Positions 44,588 to 52,653 of a DNA stretch of 64,000 nt are shown here, one piece after another. The position numbers and the translations under genes are program-made. The stretch is from Mariniphaga sp963747515 (lineage in GTDB: Bacteria > Bacteroidota > Bacteroidia > Bacteroidales > Prolixibacteraceae), in assembly GCA_963747515.1 (NCBI GenBank), contig CAVVFN010000008.1, positions 62,001 to 126,000 on the forward strand. The letters are read 5' to 3'. Every line of letters begins with the position of its first letter. Positions within the stretch are counted from its first letter, which is position 1. Under the pieces are notes generated by a model that was not told the DNA's origin, did no database searches, and saw only the letters and a program-made list of their open reading frames with translations.

Positions 44588-46012
44588 TTATAAAGTGGAT
44601 TTTTCAAATCCGGTACGCGTCATTTTACCCCAGGCCTTTTTCTTTCGGATAAAGTAATCAAAATTACCCCGAATCCCCCAGTAAACAATTAAGGGATGAT
44701 ACAATATTGGTTCTATCCAGGATGTTAATACAAGTTTGACAATCATTTTTTTCTTTTTGTACTTGTTATTAGCAAGATGATCAAAAAGAATGGCATATGT
44801 TGAAAAGGTTATAGCGAAAAAATATACAAAGCATAACATAATAGAAAATAATGCCCAATTAGATTGGCCAATCATAGCAATAATAATAAAATAAATGATG
44901 CCCAACACCTCAACTATAGGAGCCAACCACTCGAAAAAGACCCAATATGGATGCGCTACTAATCCCATAAATCCATATTTTCGATTAAAGAAAATATTTT
45001 TATGGAGTAAAATAGTGTCTATAGTCCCACGTGTCCACCGATTTCTCTGGCTCCCTAATACCTTTAAACTTGATGGGGCTTCTGTCCAGCAAAGAGAATC
45101 AGAAACATATACCACCTTATACTTTTCACCTTTGGCTGACATGTATTCCCGCATACGAACTACCAGTTCCATATCTTCACCCACTGTTTTTGTATAGTAT
45201 CCTCCACAGTTAATCACTACTTCTTTATCAAAAAGACCTAAGGCTCCTGAAACTAAGAGTAAACCGTCAAGCCTGCTCCAAGCCAATCTACCCATTAAAA
45301 ACGATCGGCTGTATTCAATCACCTGGCAACGAGGCAAAAATTTATCCGGCACATTAAATTCAATCAAGTGTCCATCTTCAATTTTACATGAATTTGCAAT
45401 TTGAATTACGCCACCGGCAGCAATTACTTTCTCATCGGTTTCTTCAAAAAATGGTTTAATAAGTTTTTTAAGTGCATGAGGATCAATTATTGAATCCACA
45501 TCAATAGAAACAATATAATCGCCTTTTGCTATATTAATCCCTGAATTCAAAGCATCAGCTTTTCCACCATTAACTTTGTCAATTACAGTGAGATTGCTAT
45601 ATGCTTTATTTTTTGATTTATAAACTCCTAAAATTTCACAACAAGGTATTTTGTAATCAATTACATACGGGACCTTTTCGAGTTCAAAAGCTTCAATTGA
45701 TTTTTCGAGTGTGTTGTCTTTGCTGCCATCATTTATAACAATTATCTCGAAACTTGGATAATAAAGCCCATGCAATGCTTTTATATTTTCAACAATTGTA
45801 AGCGACTCGTTGTATGCAGGCGCTAACACTGCAATTGTTGGAGTAAAAGGAGAAGAATGCAATGCATCATAATTAGTAACCTTTGTATCTTTCAAGTTTT
45901 TAAATAATTCTTTCGCTGATACAATGGCTAGTGATAAATACACGAAAAATATACTAATAGTGTATATTAAGAAAAATGATTCAAATATGGTTCTTATAAT
46001 TTCTCCAGCCAT
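44588..46012 (-). CDS. Processive GT2 glycosyltransferase, polysaccharide synthase type
   Basis: A 474-residue inner-membrane synthase. There is one N-terminal helix (FFLIYTISIFFVYLSLAIV), a cytoplasmic GT-A domain, and three or four helices near the C-terminus (YWVFFEWLAPIVEVLGIIYF onward). It has the full processive set: INDGSKDN, SIDVDSIID, TVGEDMELVVR (catalytic-base region) and SQRNRWTRG, the Q-x-x-R-W motif that binds the growing chain. This is the layout of cellulose, chitin and poly-N-acetylglucosamine synthases. It probably polymerises and extrudes an extracellular glycan. The preceding gene ends 3 bases before its start. No c-di-GMP PilZ domain is visible. Confidence 0.88.
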   Translation of the reverse strand: MAGEIIRTIFESFFLIYTISIFFVYLSLAIVSAKELFKNLKDTKVTNYDALHSSPFTPTIAVLAPAYNESLTIVENIKALHGLYYPSFEIIVINDGSKDNTLEKSIEAFELEKVPYVIDYKIPCCEILGVYKSKNKAYSNLTVIDKVNGGKADALNSGINIAKGDYIVSIDVDSIIDPHALKKLIKPFFEETDEKVIAAGGVIQIANSCKIEDGHLIEFNVPDKFLPRCQVIEYSRSFLMGRLAWSRLDGLLLVSGALGLFDKEVVINCGGYYTKTVGEDMELVVRMREYMSAKGEKYKVVYVSDSLCWTEAPSSLKVLGSQRNRWTRGTIDTILLHKNIFFNRKYGFMGLVAHPYWVFFEWLAPIVEVLGIIYFIIIAMIGQSNWALFSIMLCFVYFFAITFSTYAILFDHLANNKYKKKKMIVKLVLTSWIEPILYHPLIVYWGIRGNFDYFIRKKKAWGKMTRTGFEKSTL

Positions 46013-46015
46013 TTT

Positions 46016-47686
46016 TTAATTTCTTGGATCTGTAATATGAGCAATAATTTTTTCTATCTCCGGATTAAATGTTTTCCCCAGTTTAATCAATCTTTCACAT
46101 CCTTCCTTATTCATAAAATACATGGATCGGCAAGCTTCCAATTTCAATGTTACTGATTCTGATTTGATAATATGTTCAAGAAATTGAAAATCCTCTTCGT
46201 CACCAATATTTTTAAAGGCTTTAATTATTTCAATTTTATTTTTAAATGTTTCATTTCTATATCTTTCTTTAATCGGAATTCTCCCTTCATAAAGTCGAAG
46301 ATCATTAATTGCGTTATAAGACAAAAAGCGTGTTCGTTCAACTTTGCTATTCATCATATTAAATATTTCCGAAACATTTTCAAGTTGCTGAAAATAAGTT
46401 ATCATTTGCAAACAAAAATTTTGAATCGTAGGATGTTTCGAATACAGATAGTCAGAAAATGAGGGTACAGGTAATTGATATAAACGAAGTAAATAAAAAG
46501 CAGATAATTGCGTCCAACGTGTAAATGGTTTTGTTAATGAACTTAAAAATTCAAATGGATTATTTTTGTTAAGTATTATATATGCCATTTGAGCTTCAGC
46601 CCTTACCAAATCATCCGGATAATTTATATAGTCAAGAACTATTTCTTTTGCCTTCTCGGGATAAAGATATGTTAATTCACGAATTCCTTTCACTTTTATG
46701 TGGTTAAAGGATGAACGTACAGATTTAAATGAATCTTTATACAACTCAAGATTGTTATAAATTTTAGGAATAAATTTATTGACCTCGCCTTTAAGGTTTT
46801 CATGAAGATTTAAAAGAATTGAAATCAGAATTTTTCTGTTTCGAGTCTTTTTATTTTTAACAAGTTTACCAACAACCTCGTTCCATTCAAGCTCACCAAA
46901 TATATAAGATATTAATGCTTCCTCATAAATTCTTCTATAGTACTCCTCATACCTGGCTTTTTTATTCTTACTTTTTATTGTGTAATTTAAAATCAGAAGT
47001 ACACAAAATATATTTATGATAAAAAATAAAATAAGAATAAAAAATGCAAATACTACAGGGTATTGAAAAAATATATCAACTAGATTAAAATAAGGATTTC
47101 TGAAATACTGAGGAACATTATTTTCTCCATAATTGATCAGTTTATTTTTTAAGTTTTGGGCTTTGTTATCGCTTAAAAAAATACGGACCAACATTTTACC
47201 AGTTATCAGTGATCCTGGGTAATCTCTATTCTTCTGCAACTCACCTTTTACTTTGTTATTTTCTGACTTTGAGTTGGGTTTATCGACATTGGAGTTAGTA
47301 ATTAACTGTTCTCCTTTTTTATTTTTTACAGAATCTTGTTCACTAGCGCCTTGACCTATCTGTAAAGAGTCTTCCTCAATTCCTGGTAAAAAAGCGTTGG
47401 TTAACTTTTCTTTTTCAATCAGAACTGAGGCATAAGCAGGAAACTCTTCCAAATTATTATGATCCTTATCTATCTTCGAACCCCGGAAATCTGTTTTTAA
47501 TTCTTTGAAATTATCATCAATTCTATTCTTTTTGATGATTTTATTTAAGTCAATTGAAGTTTTTGATGTTGCCGATGGCACATAATATCTGTTTGAGGCA
47601 TCCGTATTTTCAAGAAAAGAAAAAAAAGTTAAATAAAGAATGAATGCAAAGGGGATAATCAATTTTACCTGGGTAAAATATGACAT
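46016..47686 (-). CDS. Membrane-anchored HEAT-repeat protein
   Basis: I choose ATG at 47686 (MSYFTQVKLIIPFAFIL), giving 556 residues; the frame also opens at TTG 47710, but that codon lies in a likely -7 promoter box. Residues ~8-27 form a signal or first helix. Residues ~30-205 are a polar Ser/Asn/Lys-rich segment, probably periplasmic. A strong helix at about 205-232 (YPVVFAFFILILFFIINIF) leads to a cytoplasmic C-terminal half of HEAT-like helical repeats (YPEKAKEIVLDYINYPDDLV, KLEACRSMYFMNKEGCERL). It starts the YaiO/GT2 cluster. It could be a scaffold or partner for the synthase; no enzyme motif is present. Confidence 0.75.
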   Translation of the reverse strand: MSYFTQVKLIIPFAFILYLTFFSFLENTDASNRYYVPSATSKTSIDLNKIIKKNRIDDNFKELKTDFRGSKIDKDHNNLEEFPAYASVLIEKEKLTNAFLPGIEEDSLQIGQGASEQDSVKNKKGEQLITNSNVDKPNSKSENNKVKGELQKNRDYPGSLITGKMLVRIFLSDNKAQNLKNKLINYGENNVPQYFRNPYFNLVDIFFQYPVVFAFFILILFFIINIFCVLLILNYTIKSKNKKARYEEYYRRIYEEALISYIFGELEWNEVVGKLVKNKKTRNRKILISILLNLHENLKGEVNKFIPKIYNNLELYKDSFKSVRSSFNHIKVKGIRELTYLYPEKAKEIVLDYINYPDDLVRAEAQMAYIILNKNNPFEFLSSLTKPFTRWTQLSAFYLLRLYQLPVPSFSDYLYSKHPTIQNFCLQMITYFQQLENVSEIFNMMNSKVERTRFLSYNAINDLRLYEGRIPIKERYRNETFKNKIEIIKAFKNIGDEEDFQFLEHIIKSESVTLKLEACRSMYFMNKEGCERLIKLGKTFNPEIEKIIAHITDPRN

Positions 47687-47707
47687 GTTCCATAAGATTA
47701 GGTTTGA

Positions 47708-47715
47708 CAAATGTA
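47708..47715 (-). promoter_or_regulatory. -7 promoter box of the HEAT/GT2/YaiO cluster
   Basis: Read on the minus strand TACATTTG fits TAnnTTTG, 21 bases before the ATG at 47686. The -33 element is weak. Confidence 0.4.
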
Positions 47716-47876
47716 CATGATTAGGTAAATATACTAACTTTTAGAAATATCTTAATGTATCCTATTTTTATTTGACCGTCATTCTAAACTTGTTTCAACA
47801 TCTTATTATTTTTGACTAACTACCAAATACAATTTTATCTTTGATACGCTGAAACAAATTTCAAGGGACAGCCATT

Positions 47877-48269
47877 TTATGATGCATAACGGACACTCAA
47901 ATCATTATTTATTGCCAAAAGCTTTTTAACCCTAACATTAAGTTCAATCAAACTGAAAGGTTTAATCATAAAATCATCGGCTCCCAATTCAAATGCCTTC
48001 ATTACTGTTTCTTCTTTCCCGGCAGCTGAAAGCACCAAAATCGGAGTTTCAAAATCCGATTCATTGTGCAGTAAAGAAATTACCTCCAATCCATTTAAGA
48101 AAGGCATGTACAAATCGGTGATGATTAAATCAATTTGATTGTCTTTAATTTTATTCATACAGTCTTTACCGTCATATGCTTTAATAATATCATAGCCTTC
48201 TTTTGAAAGACTACGTGCAACTGTTTCCAGAATTAATCTGTTATCTTCTGCAACTAATATCCTTTTCAT
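47877..48269 (-). CDS. Receiver-only response regulator
   Basis: A 130-residue protein consisting of one CheY-like receiver domain. Acidic pocket Glu8/Asp9 (LVAEDN), phosphoacceptor Asp52 (LIITDLYMPFLNG), the switch Ser/Thr in PILVLSAAG, and the conserved Lys in FMIKPFSL. There is no DNA-binding or enzymatic output domain, so it must act by protein contact. No histidine kinase is encoded nearby. It lies 167 bases upstream of the HEAT/GT2/YaiO genes on the same strand, which makes it a candidate phosphorylation-controlled switch for that cluster (inference). Confidence 0.88.
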   Translation of the reverse strand: MKRILVAEDNRLILETVARSLSKEGYDIIKAYDGKDCMNKIKDNQIDLIITDLYMPFLNGLEVISLLHNESDFETPILVLSAAGKEETVMKAFELGADDFMIKPFSLIELNVRVKKLLAINNDLSVRYAS

Positions 48270-49033
48270 ACTTTTCGAATTAAGTTGTAGTATCCCATAT
48301 AGACCAAATAATTATGATTATTTTTTTTTATTTATTATATTCCATATTCGAGACAGACTCCTCTAAATACTTTTTCTGCTTTACTCTGTTTTATCTCAAA
48401 TTTGGATTATATCCACACTCACGAGAATATCTTCTCTGATCATATAACTCAAACTATATTTTATTCTCATTTCATGTAAAACAAAAATAGTAATTACAAC
48501 ATTCCTAAACATATATAATTTACTGGTTTATTGGGGTTCATTTTGCTGATTTATGATAAGTATTTTTACTTTACCGGAGTTTTCTCAAAAATTAATAAAA
48601 GAATAACGATAACTGAAATTGGTCGTGATGAGGACCAATCCGGCTTTTAAATTCTTACAAAAGATACCAACCTAAGGATAAGCGACAGTTTACCGGAAAA
48701 ATACTTTTATAAGGTTGAAAGAAACCATCCTGGAGCTTTATCTTCTCAGTGGATTCCAATGGATGAAAGTTTATGGAGAATTGAAAACTACTGTATAAAT
48801 TAAGTGAACCTGTAGCTGTTTTGCTGAATGAAGGCGCTGAAATCATTTCTATTGCAAATAATGCCGGATTTAGATGTTTTACCTCGGTGAATGATTTTAA
48901 AAGGTATGTTCAAAAGGAAATAATTAAGAATGAAGAGAAGGTTGTTGAAATGTTACCTTAGCTCTTTTAGAAAGTCGAAAATTAACATGTCAGCTTTATT
49001 ATCTCATGACAAAATTTTTATTCTGACAAAAAT
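48270..49033. other. Spacer with a possible gene relic
   Basis: No intact gene. Around 48650-48795 a plus-strand frame reads DSLPEKYFYKVERNHPG and SSQWIPMDESLWRIENY. From about 48798 another frame reads LSEPVAVLLNEGAEIISIAN to VVEMLP, stop at about 48958. These may be pieces of one decayed gene. The rest is AT-rich. Confidence 0.35.
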
Positions 49034-49057
49034 AAAGGCCGAATGACGATTCGGCCT
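49034..49057 (-). terminator. Terminator downstream of tmRNA
   Basis: AAGGCCGAAT and ATTCGGCCTT form a perfect 10-base stem around GACG. Read on the minus strand it is followed by TATTTTTG. Confidence 0.65.
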
Positions 49058-49219
49058 TCAAACTAAATACTTAATTTTATACTCTGTGTAATTCTGAATT
49101 ACAATCCAAGCTTACACAATAAAAGTTATTCTGAATCAGGCAAAAAACAGTTAAATATCGGATTATTTCCTAAATATTTACTAACTTCTATTTAATCTCC
49201 TGATGATCAACTAAAAAAG

Positions 49220-49616
49220 TGGAGCTGCGGGGAGTCGAACCCCGGTCCAAACGAGGAAGCCACAGGCTTTCTACATGCTTATCCCCGACTTAATTTTCAT
49301 GCACCGGCTGGATCGGAGCCACCGACCGGTACCTTAGCTCCTTTAGTTTCGCTGAAGCTGCGGAGCAAAACTTCAGCTAGCCTCGATTTACTTGCACCGC
49401 CTGATCGGGCCGCTTCGTGGCAACAGCACCCGGGCGATGTCCTGTCCCGGCACCTTGTGCCGGGATTAAGCGTTAACCTACTTTATTCGGTTACGCAGCA
49501 AGAGCGTAATTATTTTCGCCAATTATGGTTTTGATTATTATTTTTTAAGGGTCAACAACCAAAACCCTGCATGCTTACCTGCCTCTTCTACCCGCTGTCA
49601 AAACCAATCAGCCCCC
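49220..49616 (-). ncRNA. ssrA: Transfer-messenger RNA (tmRNA)
   Basis: Single-piece tmRNA of about 397 nt, minus strand. The 5' end GGGGGCTGATTGGTTT pairs with the 3' acceptor CAGCTCC. The T-arm is GGGGAGTCGAACCCC (read on plus). CCA is not encoded. The messenger part at 49520-49491 reads GENNYALAA then TAA, the tag sequence typical of Bacteroidota. It rescues ribosomes stalled on broken mRNA and marks the product for proteolysis, with SmpB. Ends are accurate to within one or two bases. Confidence 0.95.
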
Positions 49617-49761
49617 GATAGTACAGGCATTTTATTGCCAAAGAACTGTCTGCAAATCTACTAAAATTGTGCCAATAAAAGGATTGAATGCAACTTTATT
49701 CCTTTTTGAACAGAATAAATCCTTTTATGCAACAGCTAACTTTCTTATCTTATATTTTAAT

Positions 49762-50133
49762 TTATTCAGTAATAATGCAAATGCGAATAGAGTCACTTAT
49801 TCCTAAACTTGCACCATCTGAGCCCCGGTTTATTATAAAACCAACTATGTCTTTACCGGAAAAATCATCCAGGGGCGAATATTCATAGAACATGGAACCC
49901 GCCGATAGCTCACGATACAACTTGCTTACTTTGGCATTTTGAGGATTAACGAAAATCCGGGCACCTTCTTCATCTCCGAAATTGCCCAGATTTATTTTTA
50001 ATACATCTCCGGATTGAATATGAATTTCTTGTTTCAGAAATGACTCTACCAGGCCACTATTGGTTAAATCATTTTCAACTGAACATGAAATAAAAACTAA
50101 AATACTTATTAAAATTGTCCATTTCCTCTTCAT
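49762..50133 (-). CDS. Small lipoprotein of unknown function
   Basis: A 123-residue lipoprotein. The signal peptide MKRKWTILISILVFISC puts the lipidated Cys at residue 17. The mature part looks like a short beta-sandwich (QSGDVLKINLGNFGDEEGAR, FYEYSPLDDFSGKDIVGFI), reminiscent of Ig-like or cadherin-like modules of the surface proteins in this phylum, but I cannot assign a family. Transcribed alone, towards the tmRNA gene. Start and length look complete. Confidence 0.7.
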   Translation of the reverse strand: MKRKWTILISILVFISCSVENDLTNSGLVESFLKQEIHIQSGDVLKINLGNFGDEEGARIFVNPQNAKVSKLYRELSAGSMFYEYSPLDDFSGKDIVGFIINRGSDGASLGISDSIRICIITE

Positions 50134-50465
50134 TACATTTTCTTTTGAACTACAACATTCAGATGAAGAAGTTAGCAGATTGGTTGCGTATAAAAGAATA
50201 AAAAAGATGACCTCTCCTGGAAAACTGCATCGGGAACAAGGTAAAATCCTTTCTTAAAAGGGAAAAAGATCAACTGCGAAATATATGTTCAGCTATTTTC
50301 CTTTTTTTATAATTCTATAAATGTTATCATTTGAGATTAAGTTTGCTACAGACTCAGATAACAACTTACCCGATAAACAATATTTTTCAGCTACAATACT
50401 CAAAAAAGAAAAATTTATAAATCATTTCCAAGGGTAACCCGGGTGACCAATTATTGTGAAAGTTT
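50134..50465. other. Spacer, nothing recognised
   Basis: AT-rich, no coding frame, repeat or hairpin that I can support. Confidence 0.5.
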
Positions 50466-50843
50466 TTAGATAAACAATTCCTTCAGGGCATTAAAATAAT
50501 CTTCCTTCCAACCATCCACAATATTTTCATAGGCATCATCAGGTATATTGGTATGCCGCAGTTCTATACTGGTTCCCCTTTTATCGGGATGAAGAATAAT
50601 GGATACCATGGAAGGTTCTTCCTGTTCACCAAAATACCATTGTTGTATGACCTTGTGATTTTCTTCAAACTCTTTATTCAGTCCTGTAATGCTGCCTCCC
50701 CATAAGGAAAATTCAGTTCCCGGTACTGCTTCCATAGTTGCTTCTTCTCCTGTCCATATTTCCACCATTTTTTTATTTGTAAGTGCATTGTAAACATCCT
50801 TAGGTTCAGCAGGCACAATAAAATAGCTTTTAAAATTCTTCAT
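50466..50843 (-). CDS. SRPBCC / AHSA1-like protein
   Basis: A 125-residue protein of the START/SRPBCC fold, Activator-of-Hsp90 type. It begins with FIVPAEPKDVYNALTN and has KMVEIWTGEEATMEAVPG, EFSLWGGSITG, IQQWYFGEQEEPSMVSIIL and the final helix YENIVDGWKEDYFNALKELF. Such proteins bind small hydrophobic ligands or act as cofactors of chaperones; the ligand here is unknown. Cytoplasmic, single gene, diverging from the phosphatase gene at 51025. Confidence 0.8.
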   Translation of the reverse strand: MKNFKSYFIVPAEPKDVYNALTNKKMVEIWTGEEATMEAVPGTEFSLWGGSITGLNKEFEENHKVIQQWYFGEQEEPSMVSIILHPDKRGTSIELRHTNIPDDAYENIVDGWKEDYFNALKELFI

Positions 50844-50939
50844 TGCTCGTCAGGATTCAATAATAAATTAAGTAAAATAAACAGATACTTCCCCTCAAAA
50901 ATAAACATTGCTTTCATTTCCTGAAAAAAATCGTAAGTA

Positions 50940-50947
50940 TATATTTG
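50940..50947 (+). promoter_or_regulatory. -7 promoter box of the metallophosphatase gene
   Basis: TATATTTG fits TAnnTTTG, 77 bases before the start codon. Confidence 0.45.
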
Positions 50948-51024
50948 TAAAATAAAGAATGGCAGTAAAAATCTGCTGTTGGTTTTAACAGCTTTTTATA
51001 ACTTGCTGTGAAATAAATTTGCTT

Positions 51025-51930
51025 ATGTACGATATTATAGGAGATGTTCACGGATACGCACCTCTGCTGAAAAGGATGCTACTTGAGCTGGGCTATAAAA
51101 AAACAACATCGGGATATTCGCATCCGGAAAGGAAGGCCATTTTTGTTGGTGATTTTATTAACAGAGGACCTCAAATCAGAAAAACGTTACGTACTATAAG
51201 GACTATGGTAGAGAATAAAAATGCATTGGCCATATTGGGAAATCATGAGGTAAACATCATCATCAACCACCTAAAAAACAAAGACAATCCTTTGAATAAA
51301 AACGACATCACAGAAATAAAAACACTAAACGAATTCAAAAATTATCCCGATGAATGGAACGATCATGTTAAATGGCTCCGTACCCTTCCGTTATTTCTTG
51401 AACTGAATGGAATACGTGTGGTTCATGCATGCTGGTCGGATCAGGCAATTGAGTTTATTAAAGAAAACCTTCCTTCCGGAAAAATTAAAAAGGAAGTTTT
51501 CATGAAACTGGAAAAATATCCCGGATCCCCACTGGCACGAAACATCTGGCTGCTTACCAAAGGTCCTCAGTTTAAACTTCCGGGAGATTTAAAAATCATC
51601 AACAGCAAGGGAGTATCACCAAGATCGTTCAGGATGCGCTGGTGGGAAAATCCGAAGGGAAAAACATTCAAAGAACTTTCGTTCGAAAATAAGTATGAGT
51701 TACCGGATTATACCATTCCTCCGCAAATCACACCTGAAGTGTTGGCTTATCCTGAAAACAGCCCAATCGTATTTTTCGGCCATTATTGCCGTTCTAACGG
51801 ACCCCATATCATCAGTCCAAACATATGTTGCATCGATGCCTGCATCACAGGCAGCAAGTCGCTGCTGGCCTACCGCTGGGAGGGAGAAAAAGCATTATCG
51901 GCTTTAAAATTGGTACGGGTAAAAAAATAG
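51025..51930 (+). CDS. Calcineurin-like metallophosphoesterase
   Basis: With ATG at 51025 (MYDIIGDVHGYAPLLKRML) the product has 301 residues; a TTG six bases earlier is less likely. Metal-binding motifs of the PPP-type superfamily are all present: DVHG (D-x-H), GDFINRGPQ (GD-x-x-x-RG), GNHEVN (GNHE), and later His residues in VVHACW and FFGHYCRSNGP. Relatives are symmetrical Ap4A hydrolase-like or protein phosphatases. Cytoplasmic. The substrate is not deducible; it is followed by the tRNA-Asp gene. Confidence 0.87.
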   Translation: MYDIIGDVHGYAPLLKRMLLELGYKKTTSGYSHPERKAIFVGDFINRGPQIRKTLRTIRTMVENKNALAILGNHEVNIIINHLKNKDNPLNKNDITEIKTLNEFKNYPDEWNDHVKWLRTLPLFLELNGIRVVHACWSDQAIEFIKENLPSGKIKKEVFMKLEKYPGSPLARNIWLLTKGPQFKLPGDLKIINSKGVSPRSFRMRWWENPKGKTFKELSFENKYELPDYTIPPQITPEVLAYPENSPIVFFGHYCRSNGPHIISPNICCIDACITGSKSLLAYRWEGEKALSALKLVRVKK

Positions 51931-51994
51931 AATACATACACATTTCTGATTTTCAACACTCTGCTAAACAGAAAAAAAATATCATTATTTTACA

Positions 51995-52024
51995 TTGCAG
52001 GAAACAAAAGAAAGTATATATTTG
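51995..52024 (+). promoter_or_regulatory. Promoter of tRNA-Asp
   Basis: TTG at 51995-51997 and TATATTTG at 52017-52024 with 19 bases between, matching the Bacteroidota consensus. The tRNA starts 60 bases downstream. Confidence 0.6.
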
Positions 52025-52084
52025 CAGCACCTAAAAAAACGGAAACATACGAAAACAGGGAGTTCTCATAAATTTAGAATATAG

Positions 52085-52159
52085 GGTGCGGTAGTTCAGT
52101 TTGGTTAGAATATCGGCCTGTCACGCCGAGGGTCGCGGGTTCGAGTCCCGTCCGCACCG
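52085..52159 (+). tRNA. tRNA-Asp (GTC)
   Basis: Acceptor stem GGTGCGG/CCGCACC, D-arm AGTTCAGTTTGGTTAGAA, anticodon loop CTGTCAC with GTC at 52120-52122, T-arm GCGGGTTCGAGTCCCGT. Discriminator G at 52159; CCA is not encoded. A promoter lies upstream and a terminator downstream, so it is a single-gene unit. Confidence 0.97.
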
Positions 52160-52167
52160 CAAATTAT

Positions 52168-52200
52168 AAAGCATCTGTTATTCAACAGGTGCTTTTTTTT
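52168..52200 (+). terminator. Rho-independent terminator of tRNA-Asp
   Basis: AAAGCATCTGTT and AACAGGTGCTTT pair around ATTC and are followed by eight or more T residues. Confidence 0.88.
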
Positions 52201-52653
52201 TACCAGCATTTGTTGATCATAGAAAAACCATCCGCCTCTCTGAAGAAAACGCATAGACCTGCAGCATTCAGAAGTGCCAAAACCGCCAATAAACAAGCGC
52301 TACAATTGAGAGCAGATAAATCTTGCTTCCGCTTTTTCCAGTGCATGGTAAAGCAGGGACTTACAGGCTACCTTGTACGGATCAAATTCAATGTAAACTC
52401 AATTATAACTCAATTAAAATTCAATGTAAATTCAATTATAATCGAATTTACATTGAGTTAAAATTGAGTTAAGTCTGAATTAAAACCGGCCAAAGTATGT
52501 TTTCGGACCTCTAAACCATCGGTGCTTCCCTTTCGGAAATATAAAATCTGAATAATAAACATCCCCCGTTGCCTGAATTCAACTACTGAAAAGAAGGGAA
52601 TACTTTCAGATACAGGAAAAATAAAATAACCAGAAAAGAAAAAAAATGAACCT
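52201..52653. other. Spacer with an AT-rich inverted repeat
   Basis: No gene is supported. A plus-strand frame overlapping it has no protein-like features. It contains the inverted repeat listed at 52385-52472. Confidence 0.6.
52385..52472. repeat. AATTCAATGTAAA-type inverted and direct repeats
   Basis: TCAATGTAAATTC (52421-52433) is the exact complement of 52444-52456. The arms extend imperfectly to AACTCAATTAAAAT on the left and TTAAAATTGAGTT on the right. A third, direct copy AATTCAATGTAAA starts at about 52386. Confidence 0.75.

Noticed and set aside
52189..52461. 90-codon plus-strand frame after tRNA-Asp
   Set aside because: Starts inside the tRNA terminator and ends in the AT-rich inverted repeat; no coding character.
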